DNA of 64,000 nt. Origin: Pratylenchus scribneri. Taxonomy: Eukaryota > Nematoda > Chromadorea > Rhabditida > Pratylenchidae. Under the pieces are notes generated by a model, which was not told the DNA's origin, ran no database searches, and saw only the letters and a program-made list of their open reading frames with translations. The translations under genes were made by a program, and so were the position numbers. How positions within the stretch are numbered: position 1 is the stretch's first letter; every line of letters begins with the position of its first letter. The stretch spans positions 310,001-374,000 of the forward strand of contig JAQSEB010000048.1 of the NCBI GenBank assembly GCA_030063045.1. The letters run 5' to 3'. This document shows positions 46,974 through 55,137 of this stretch, piece by piece.

Positions 46974-48277
46974 TAGTGTAATTATCTAAAAAAATATCAA
47001 AGAAAATTATTTTTAAAATTTATTTAATTTAGATGCAAAATTGAAATAGAGGAGAATCAAAGTGAGAGAGGAGATTTGAAAATCCAGAATGTTCAAATAA
47101 AATATTTCGCATTTAGATGAGAAATTAATGTTGCTGGATATTTTGATTTTTGTTTTAAATGTTGTGTCAACGGAAATTTTGTTATTCAGTTGTCAATAAC
47201 ATGTATAAAAATTGTAAGGTCAAAATTTGATCCATTAAAATTACTTGGAAAAAAGTAAATTCTTGCGTGCTATATTCAATCATTCTATTTTTTTTATTTA
47301 TTATTAGTACATTCTTTCTACATTACTAACTATTAGGAAAGAAATAAAGAACAAATTTTTTATTATGTTTTCATCCAATATACTTTGATAATTTTCATTG
47401 AAATAATTTTATATTTACTATTATTCCTTAGAAAGTCCTTCGCATCGCAATCGCAAGTTAAAAAAAAATGCCGATTCAATTCATTAAGGCATTAATGATT
47501 AAAATGCAATATGAGTGGTAAAAATATTTCAAGTATCAAAAAAATTTTTCTATTTTTTTGTGATCCACAAATTTGGGTAATTATTAACACTGAAAATGGC
47601 AAAAATAGAAATTGCGATTCTTTGGACTATAATACATAATTGTGGTGGCTGTCAGAGAGAATGGAAATAAAGAAGAATTGTGCCTCTGGAAATATTTTTT
47701 AATTTGATATGAAAAAAGGAGGAATTTGAAGTCTTATTTTATTCCCCCAACATCAGTCAACGAATAAGTGTCTTTCTAAAATAGAGCAAACAGAGAACAA
47801 AAAATAGTGCAATGAGCCAATGCCAACAGAGAGCAATCCCATAGCCCCTTTCGCTGCTTCCCATTCAATTTTTCGCATATCCAAGTAAATAAAATATTTA
47901 AAGAGAAACACCATTCAAGACTTTATCTATGGGCTGGACGGGCAGTCCTTGTATAAAAAAAGGAATTTTTGGAATGGGAGGAATTCCGGAACCCCCCTTA
48001 AATTATAAAAATTCTCATTTATTAAAAAGGATTTTAAAGAAAATTCTAACATTTTTAGCACATTAAAATACTTTAAAATGAAATTGGGAGTATCTAAATT
48101 TAAACCACAATTTGGAAACATAAGAAATGTAAAAAATAAAATTAAAAAATTATTTAAAAAAGAGGAAGATTCAAATTTAAAATTATCATATATTAATTAA
48201 ATGGGTAGAAATATCCTCTTTAAAAAATTTTTAAAAAAAATAATATTATGCTTTCCAACTTCAATTTTCTTTTAAGC
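46974..48277. other. Intergenic; contains a third fragment of the SL-gene upstream block
   Basis: AT-rich to 47740. Bases 47755-47880 (AGTGTCTTTCTAAAATAGAG, AGAACAAAAAATAGTGCAAT, CCCATTCAATTTTTCG) match blocks found about 210-330 bp upstream of both SL1 genes (48595-48720, 50795-50930), so the duplicated unit once extended here. No SL sequence accompanies it. Confidence 0.5.
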
Positions 48278-48387
48278 ACTACCCAATAAATTTGGGCAAT
48301 GCAATTCCAAAATTTATTCCAAACCACTCTTTGGATGTTAAATGAGGGCAGGAAACACCAAGTACCTTAAACTTGGGTAATTAAACC
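48278..48387 (-). ncRNA. Spliced-leader RNA gene, SL1 variant (copy B)
   Basis: Read on the minus strand from 48387, the first 22 nt are GGTTTAATTACCC then AAGTTTAAG: SL1 with A instead of G at position 21, next to the splice site. A GT donor follows (GTACTTGG), and CCAAGT pairs with ACTTGG around it. Then come a weak second hairpin, the Sm-binding site AAATTTTGGAA (48305-48315 region) and the 3' hairpin CCCAAATTTATTGGG. This is the three-hairpin plus Sm layout of nematode SL RNAs, which donate the leader to pre-mRNAs by trans-splicing. The 250-bp upstream block is shared with copy A. Whether the variant is expressed is unknown; hairpin II has a mismatch absent from copy A. Confidence 0.88.
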
Positions 48388-48720
48388 GAAGATAGAAGGG
48401 AAAAGGGGGAATTTGAAGGGGAAATGGGGTCAAATTGCAGATGCGTTGGAAGGGTACAAAAAAGCCACAATTTCTCCACTCTTCCCGACCAAACAAACAG
48501 CCACCTACTCCACTTTTCCAGCACACTGTCTTACATTTTCTCTTTTTCTTCTCTTTTATTTCTCCCATGAAATATTTCTCTCATTTATTCCCCTAACAGC
48601 AGCAGTCAGAAAAGTGTCTACTCTAAGGAACATAGAACAAGAAGATAGTGTGTGAGCCAATGTAAATAGGCTGCAATCTCATTCTCACAGACCCTTCTTT
48701 ATTTTCCCATTCAAGCCACC
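48388..48720 (-). promoter_or_regulatory. Conserved upstream block of SL1 copy B
   Basis: Shared almost base for base with 50580-50740 (GGGGAAATGGGGTCAAATTG, GATGCGTTGGAAGGG, TTTTCCAGCACACTGTCTT). Conservation upstream of otherwise unlinked copies points to the snRNA-type promoter, including a proximal sequence element 50-70 bp before the start. I cannot define the element exactly. Confidence 0.55.
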
Positions 48721-49206
48721 AAAATTTTTAATAGAATCAAAAAATTGTTCCAATTCACCAATCTATTACGGTAAAAAATTTTTCGAATGGAGGAATTCCG
48801 AATCCCTATTTTTGAAACTTTACGCATGATAATTCTTCAGAGAAATATAATCCATAATTAATTAATCCGATGAAAATAAAATAAATCAGAATTCTACAAA
48901 TAATTATTCGGTGAATAACAAAAAAAAACAGAAATGAATGATTACGAATAAATTTAACAACAGCCAAGATGATAATTAAAATTGCAATTTTTTCTAAAAT
49001 TTTTTTGTAGGAATGTTGATGAGTAGATATTTAAATAACTTAAAAATTAAATAATGAATGAATGAAACACTAACAATTTTTTAATTGTGGAAAAACGCAT
49101 TCCCAAAATGTACAAAAAAATAAAAATAAGAATTTTAAATATTCATAAAAGTTATTGAAAATAGGAAATTATTTTATCGGTTTTTTTTATTTTTTTTTTA
49201 TTTTAA
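48721..49206. other. Spacer between SL1 copy B and U2
   Basis: AT-rich; no gene seen. It separates SL1 copy B from the 3' end of the minus-strand U2 gene and may hold the U2 3' processing signal. Confidence 0.4.
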
Positions 49207-49393
49207 GCGCCGATCCCGGATGTAAGTGCACTACCGGGCCGACGCGCCGTCTGGGACCAGCAAGCTGGCAGCCCTGACGCTTTTCCAAAAATTGGGATAA
49301 TCACATTTAAGTCCGGTAGGACTTATTATGGTGATTAAACCATAAAGAACAGATACTTAACAATTGATCTTAGCTAAAAGGCCGAGAAGCGAT
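49207..49393 (-). ncRNA. U2 spliceosomal snRNA
   Basis: Minus strand from 49393: ATCGCTTCTCGGCCTTTTAG, then CTAAGATCAA and AGTATCTGTTCTT, the near-invariant 5' half of U2. Stem-loop IIa is TATGGTTTAATCACCATA. The Sm site is CCAATTTTTGGAA. Stem-loop III is GGGCTGCCAGCTTGCTGGTC and stem-loop IV CCCGGTAGTGCACTTACATC then CGGG, close to the canonical ending. Length about 187 nt is normal. U2 pairs with the intron branch site in the spliceosome and is needed for both cis- and trans-splicing. The branch-pairing segment is unusual: TTAAGTA stands where GTAGTA is expected. That could mark a variant or a decaying copy. Confidence 0.93.
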
Positions 49394-49881
49394 GAATGGT
49401 TAACGAAAATGCCATTTAAAATAGATTTTTCCCAATAAATTTCCAATGAGAAATATTTTACTAATTGGGCAGCATTATTCAGTGGAATGAAAGGAACAAT
49501 ATAAATAGAATGCAATTCTGCTGCCCAAAGCTGTGATAGAATGGTTAGAGATAATTGTGCGAATGAAAATTATAGAGAAGCAGAAATGGAAAAGATTCGA
49601 TGAGCCTTCTTTTTCCCTTTCCTTCGCTCCTAGTTCCTTTCTTTCCTTCGCAGCTTCACTGCGCCTCCACTCTGCCCTTTTCGCAGCTCTTCAGACAATA
49701 AGGAAATAGTATAGAGAATGTGAAGAAATTAGACGCGAATGTCTATCAACCGCTATGATGGAAAGAGAAAAATGAAATGGAGGCATAACAATGGGAAATA
49801 GTCTTCCCAGCTCACTGGCTGCTTTCCATTCAATTTCCCGATTAGAATAGAGTGAAATTCTCAAATTTTCTCACTGGAGTC
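49394..49881. promoter_or_regulatory. Shared head-to-head promoter region of U2 (-) and U4 (+)
   Basis: U2 reads leftward from 49393 and U4 rightward from 49882, leaving 488 bp for both promoters. The last 85 bp before U4 (GCTGCTTTCCATTCAATTTC, ATAGAGTGAAATTCTC) are repeated upstream of the truncated U4 copy at 53485-53545, marking them as the U4 promoter. A C+T-rich tract lies at 49604-49700. Confidence 0.6.
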
Positions 49882-50020
49882 AGCCTTGCGCTCGGGCAAT
49901 ACAGAGACCAATGAGGCCTAGCCGAGGTTCTGTTATTGCTGATTGAAAACTTATACCAATTGCCCGCCTTGGCCAGCGAAAGCTGTGCCTTGTGCAATTT
50001 TTGGACGCCCTTCGGGGCTT
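49882..50020 (+). ncRNA. U4 spliceosomal snRNA
   Basis: Begins AGCCTTGCGCTCGGGCAATA and continues CCAATGAGGCCTAGCCGAGG, TTATTGCTGATTGAAAAC, then AATTGCCCGCC, the conserved U4 core. The first 16 nt and the TTGCTGATTG region form U4/U6 stems II and I, and the GAGGCC...GAGG part is the 5' stem-loop bound by the 15.5K protein. The central hairpin is GGCCAGCGAAAGCTGTGCC. The Sm site GCAATTTTTGG is followed by the 3' hairpin CGCCCTTCGGGGC. About 139 nt, as in other nematodes. U4 chaperones U6 in the tri-snRNP. All structural parts look intact. Confidence 0.94.
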
Positions 50021-50469
50021 AAAAGAATTAAAGAATTGTTTAATTAAATATTTGATGCAAATGAATTAAGTTTTTTAAATTTGTATAAATTAATTTTTAT
50101 TTAAATATTCGCAGTATGCAAATAATAATATTTAAATAAATATTTTTCGAATAATATTTAATTTGAGAACATATTGAATTATTACTTATAAAAAATTTAC
50201 ATTATATTTTTATCCAAATAACATTATTCAAATAAGAATAATAATATTTGTATCGTTCATATCTTAAGAATATTTAGAATATCGAATGATTCATAGTTGT
50301 TAAAATGAAAGATAAATTACAATCAATTGATAAAAAATTTAGTTAGAGCTTAGAGGTTTGAATAATCTCGTATTAAAAAGAATAAAAATTATGAACATTT
50401 TTAAGTCTTTAATATTAGTGTAAAAGAAATAATATAACAATGCTTTCCCACTTCAATTTTCTTTTAAGC
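50021..50469. other. Spacer between U4 and SL1 copy A
   Basis: AT-rich, nothing supported; includes the T-poor 3' flank of U4 (AAAAGAATTAAAGAATTG) and the 3' flank of the minus-strand SL1. Confidence 0.4.
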
Positions 50470-50579
50470 ACCACCCAATAAAATTGGGCAATGCAATTCC
50501 AAAATTTATTCCAAACCACTCTTTGGATGTTAAAAGAGGGCAGGAAACACCAAGTACCTCAAACTTGGGTAATTAAACC
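50470..50579 (-). ncRNA. Spliced-leader RNA gene, canonical SL1 (copy A)
   Basis: Minus strand from 50579: the leader GGTTTAATTACCC then AAGTTTGAG is identical to the 22-nt SL1 of nematodes. It is followed by the GT donor in GTACTTGG, with CCAAGT pairing to ACTTGG across the splice site. Hairpin II is CTCTTTTAACATCCAAAGAG, the Sm site AAATTTTGGAA and hairpin III CCCAATTTTATTGGG. The total of about 110 nt and the three-hairpin plus Sm design are those of SL RNAs. In the cell the leader and its cap are transferred to the 5' ends of many mRNAs. In Caenorhabditis and many other nematodes SL1 genes sit in 5S rDNA repeats; no 5S gene is present here. Instead U2 and U4 are neighbours. Confidence 0.96.
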
Positions 50580-50930
50580 GAAGATCCAATGGAAAAGAGG
50601 GAATTTGAAGGGGAAATGTGGGCAAATTACAGATGCGTTGGAAGGGTGCAAAAAGGCCCCAATTTCTCCACTCTATCCGACCAAATAAACAGCCACCTGC
50701 TTCACTTTTCCAGCACACTGTCTTCCATATTCTCTTTATCTTCACTGTCAATGTCAATTCCTATAAGAAATATTTCATTCATTTATTCCCTCTAAGCATA
50801 TAGCGAAAATTGTCTGCTCAAAATAAGGAACATAGAACAAAATAAATGGTGCAATGGGCCCACATCAATAATTAGACAGCAATCTCACAGCGCACAGCCT
50901 CTTTAACTTCATTGCATTCATTCAAAATTA
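50580..50930 (-). promoter_or_regulatory. Conserved upstream block of SL1 copy A
   Basis: Counterpart of 48388-48720. The first 160 bp (GATGCGTTGGAAGGGTGC, TTCTCCACTCTATCCGACC, TTTTCCAGCACACTGTCTT) are the most conserved. A more distal block at 50790-50930 occurs a third time at 47755-47880. Confidence 0.55.
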
Positions 50931-51039
50931 TTTTTTGAACGTAATTTTACCGGTAATTTTTCTACACTGAATTCTATTAAGAATTAAAGATGAAATGTTT
51001 AAAATCTCTATGGTTGAAATTGAAATTTGAATGTCCATG

Positions 51040-51480
51040 ATTATTTGTCCAAAAAATACTGAAATTAATATTACTTGAGAAAAAATCATTTAATCTTTCC
51101 CTCTCTGGTATTATCTTTATTAATAAATATTATTCATTCTAGGTAATATAATAATTAAATATAGCCTCAAAGATTGTACCAATCACAACAAAAGAAAAAG
51201 AGGAAAATTAGGGTTTAGTGTGGAGAAAATTGACCGAAGATTTTAACTGGAGGCAAATTGCCCTTTGCATATTTTTTGCCGATTGGAAAGAATGCATATT
51301 GTAATTCTAGCCGGAGGCATAAATAATAATTCGTAATGATATTGTAAGGGAATAAAAAAATAATACATATTTTTCACTCTCAATTAACATCGAATAAAAT
51401 GCGTTCCAAAGCAGAATGAAAATTCAGTAAAAGAGTAGATCTTCAAATTGAATTTTTGACAATTTGGGCTAAATATATTC
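51040..51480. repeat. Segmental duplication, left copy (with 53690-54150)
   Basis: Both copies contain, in order, CCTCAAAGATTG, GGAAAATT, GAGAAAATTGACC, TGGAGGCAAATTGCC, TTTTTTGCCGATTGGAA, ATAATTCTAGC and GGCA/AAATAATAATT. The best-preserved part is 51225-51330 (53870-53970), which is more conserved than its flanks and could hold a short unrecognised RNA. The unit also includes the U4 copies. Confidence 0.65.
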
Positions 51481-53129
51481 CACAACTTGTTAAATAATTT
51501 TGGCCATTCATTATTTAAATAAATATTTTATTTTTTATTTTATTTTATTATCATATGAGCTGTAACATTTGTATCAATTATTTAAGTAAATTTATGCCCA
51601 ATGATCAGGCCAATTGTATTTACCAAAAATAAAAGGACATTAAAATAATTTACTAAAAGCTAAATCCAATCAAAAATTGTCGATGGAATAAAAGAATGAG
51701 CCAACTTTAAATACATTCTAAAGTTTAAGTAGTTGAACAAAGTCGTCGTACTATGGGCTGGGATGAATGGCATTCATAAAACTTCGGAATTTATTTGCAA
51801 TATAGGTAGTCGGACTCAACAATGAGCTGCGATAAGGAAAACAGAAATATGATGGATGTAATTAATGAAGACAACAATTGAAACAATTGAAGCCAACATT
51901 GAAGGGAAATGACATGGAAAATGCCAATGAGCCAATGGGAAAGTTATTTTTAGATGTTTAAAAAAACATGATATTGAAAAGGAATATATAGGAATTGAAG
52001 AATTTTTCATAAATATTGATACATTTTGAATAATACACTAATTAAATTTTGATAATCTATTTTGATTTTTGCAATCATTTAAAATGATTTGATTTATCAC
52101 TCGAATAATTTTTCATTTATAAGATAAATTTTGAAAATTAAGATTCTCCTTCGATCTGTCAGGTAAAAAATTGATGAAATAGAACATTAAAATTAGTCGA
52201 ATTTCCTCTTTTTTTAGTCCAGTAAGACATCTTTTTTCTTCCCAGAATTCGAGTGTAATTGCATCTGTTAATTATCCAAACTACAATCGAATCCTAACAA
52301 ATCAAAATGAGCCAATGTAGAATGTAATTAATGCTTTACAATTTTCAAAAATTATGAATGGGATTATTGTCAAAATTTTTGTATATAAAAATAGTCCACA
52401 TTTTTATAATTTGATTCTTGCAAAATATACAAGTATTTTTTCCTGGGGAAAATGTTCTCAATTTTATTCGAGATGGCATTGTTATATTTTTACCCAAAAT
52501 CGATCAAACTTTCTTCTAAAAAACCATTTCCCCTCAATCAATTCCTTGTTCAAAAATGTGTATTTTCCATTTGCCACCTCGCTGTTCAATTATTGGGGGA
52601 AATGCCAATGACTAAGAATAATAATCGGAAATGCCGTAGAAAAAAGCCTGAGATGATGGAAAGAATGAAGTAATTTGAAACAATTTTAACATAAAAATTT
52701 GATGAATCTTGCTGCAAAATTCGCTTTAAAAAAATTTGATCATTTAATATTGGTGAAAATCATAAAAAAAATTGTCATTGCCAATAATGCCTATGGGCGT
52801 CTCTCATTCATCCTACTGTACCCACATTTATATAACACCCCGTCATATTCTCATCAATCAAATATTGCCCCAATGTGCCTTTTTAAACCCGATCTTCTCC
52901 CCATAAATATTCACTTTTTTAGCCCACTTTTCACTTTTCACCCACTTTTACGACATTCTGTTATCACAATTTTACCGCTAACAGATAAATAAATTTGTTA
53001 AATTGCATTTCAACTAATTCCAATTCCCTTCCTTGGGCTTATGCTGGGGAGTTTGGGCCTCCGGCTAAGGACCGGCGGGACGAGAGCCTAGATCCACTCG
53101 CTCTGAACAGCCTTGGTCCCGGGAATAAG
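51481..53129. other. Spacer, no gene seen
   Basis: AT-rich. Short frames at 52354-52611 and 52699-52992 show no motif. Bases 53030-53120 are GC-rich (GGGCCTCCGGCTAAGGACCG, GGCGGGACGAGAGCC) and unassigned. Confidence 0.35.
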
Positions 53130-53404
53130 GACTAAAAAATTGGTACTTATGTCTGTTTAGGTCCGAGTTTTTCTCAGAAACGAAAAAATGGGGAAAAGTG
53201 AATGGTCCCCTCTTACTCTTAGGTTGGTAGGAATAAGGTTAGGGGTTATGTGAGATGATATTTACCCAATCATATCCGTAACCTATCCCTGAGTGAGCCT
53301 AAACCTAATCCTGATGACCCATAGGGGGGGGGGGGGGGGCCCTTCACTTTTCCTTTATGAGGAAAAAACAAAAAAGCAGACCTAAAAGACATAAGTATCA
53401 AAAA
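53130..53404. mobile_element. Foldback element with TACTTATGTCT / AGACATAAGTA ends
   Basis: Left arm GGTACTTATGTCTGTTTAGG and GAAAAGTGAATGGTCCCC; right arm CCCTTCACTTTTCC and GCAGACCTAAAAGACATAAG. The centre holds GGTTAG/CCTAAC words and a 16-G run (53324-53339). Related pieces lie at 56575-56720 and 62787-62935. Confidence 0.65.
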
Positions 53405-53546
53405 ATGATTAAAGGATTTATCATCAATTTTACATATTTTTCATTTATACGATAACTTGAAAATACTCTTTCAAGCTCGTTGGCTGCTTTCCATTCAATT
53501 TCTCTACTAACATAGAGTGAAATTCTCATATTTTCTTGCTGGAGTA

Positions 53547-53612
53547 AACCTTGCGCTCGGGCAATACAGAGAGGCCAATGAGGCCTAGCCGAGGTTCTGT
53601 TAATGCTGATTT
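53547..53612 (+). pseudogene. Truncated U4 snRNA copy
   Basis: AACCTTGCGCTCGGGCAATA, GGCCAATGAGGCCTAGCCGA and GGTTCTGTTAATGCTGATT match the 5' half of the 49.9-kb U4 with a few changes. The central and 3' hairpins and the Sm site are missing, so no stable snRNP could form. The U4-type promoter block upstream (53485-53545) is retained. Product of the segmental duplication plus a deletion. Confidence 0.85.
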
Positions 53613-53689
53613 AATTTTCTGAGTTTTAATTTAATGGAAAAATCAACTGCTTGTATGTGAAGAGTGAAGCCTATTTGTTAAAAAACACT

Positions 53690-54150
53690 AAAATTAATTT
53701 TACTTTTGAAAAAATCATTATAAAATCGTTACCCTCTGGCAATTAGGAAAAATACCCTAAATAAATACTATTACTTGAAATTGGTAATAATTAAATATTG
53801 CCTCAAAGATTGCAGCAATCACAACGAGGAAAATTGAGGATGAAAATTTAGAGTGAGTATGAGGAGAAAATTGACCAAAGAATTAGCTGGAGGCAAATTG
53901 CCGTGTAATGTTTATTTCATTTTTTTGCCGATTGGAAGGAACGCACATACATAATTCTAGCTAAAGGCACAAATAATAATTGCGAGGATGTTTTGTAAGA
54001 AGAATAATAACAAAACTTGTTTTTCACGCTCAATTACCATCGAACAAAAAAAAACACATTCCACGGCAGAATGAACAGTCAGCAAAGCAGTAGATTTTCG
54101 GAACATAAAAATTGAATTGTTGGCAATTTGGGCTAAATAATATTCAATCA
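53690..54150. repeat. Segmental duplication, right copy
   Basis: Counterpart of 51040-51480 and downstream of the truncated U4, as the left copy is downstream of the intact U4. Distances differ (about 1.0 kb against 80 bp), so the deletion that truncated U4 also removed its 3' flank, probably with the SL1 gene. Confidence 0.65.
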
Positions 54151-54651
54151 CACAGGCATCAAAAATAATTAGAGAATAATTTTGCCAAATATTTGATTGA
54201 CAAATTTTTATTTTATTTTAAAATCAATTATTATTAATTAATTTTATTCCTGGTGAACTTATAAATTGAAAATATTTATTAAAAAATGCAAGAAATAAAT
54301 TTAAAGTAATTTTAAATTGTCTTTTTAATAATTTACCAGCAAAATGAAATCAATAACCCCACTCTTCAATCCGAATCCGAATTTTTTTATTATGACAAAT
54401 ACATTTTTGGCTCAAATATTCATCCAGAATTTTTTCTTATATAATATTTGGCATTTAATTTGATTTAATCCATAGAGTTTAAATGCCTAATAAATCTCGC
54501 CCTTTTGTACATCTATTTTGTGACCGTTAGATTTTGCTTCTAGTTTTTTTCGTCTTCTCCACAAAACTCAAAATAATTATAACTGCTTTTTTAATTTAAT
54601 ATAATCGATCGATTTTTCAATTTCCCAAAAATAAATTTCTTTCTACATAAT

Positions 54652-54680
54652 AAACCAGTGGGGCAGAGCCCCACTGGTTT
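54652..54680. repeat. Perfect 13-bp-stem hairpin with AGA triloop
   Basis: AAACCAGTGGGGC, AGA, GCCCCACTGGTTT with no mismatch. It opens a GC-rich stretch (AAAGCGCGGGGCGCTTT at 54702-54720, GGACGGCTCGCTCCGCTCGCC) running to about 55000, where CCATTCGATCCGTCTCATCG shares the foldback core motif. Open frames across it (54617-55029) are ignored. Confidence 0.75.
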
Positions 54681-55137
54681 AAGGCATGCTTCCGTATCGG
54701 AAAAAGCGCGGGGCGCTTTAAGGTACCCCAGTAGGTTTTTTTATTCAAATTTTGGACGGCTCGCTCCGCTCGCCTTGTATTTTTCATTTTTTGTAACCGG
54801 TTTAAGCTTATATCTCGAAACCGGTTTGGTTTCACAGCTCGCAAAATACACCATTCGATCCGTCTCATCGAGCTCTACAACTTTGCTTTTTATCACGCAC
54901 TTCTATCTCAACATGCAAAAAAGTTATTCAAGAATATCTGACTCGCGCACCCATAGTAGAAACGTTTGTCCCATTTTTCTGGCCAAGCCCGTCCACCGGA
55001 GACCCCCCGACCCATATATCATTTTGTAGCTAAGACTCCAACTTAGGTATTTAACCGTGCCGATTTTTGATTTAGGCCTTTTAAAAAAATTTTTACCAAT
55101 GCAAACCGGTTTTTAAATTTTCAAAGTCGAGCAGAAA

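Noticed and set aside
47755..47880. Third SL RNA gene
   Set aside because: Only the distal upstream block is present; no leader, Sm site or hairpins.
53040..53115. GC-rich patch as a possible tRNA or snoRNA
   Set aside because: No A/B boxes, no C/D or H/ACA motif and no convincing fold.
54617..55029. Overlapping frames on both strands in the GC-rich stretch
   Set aside because: Hairpins and repeat core motif explain the lack of stops; no family resemblance.
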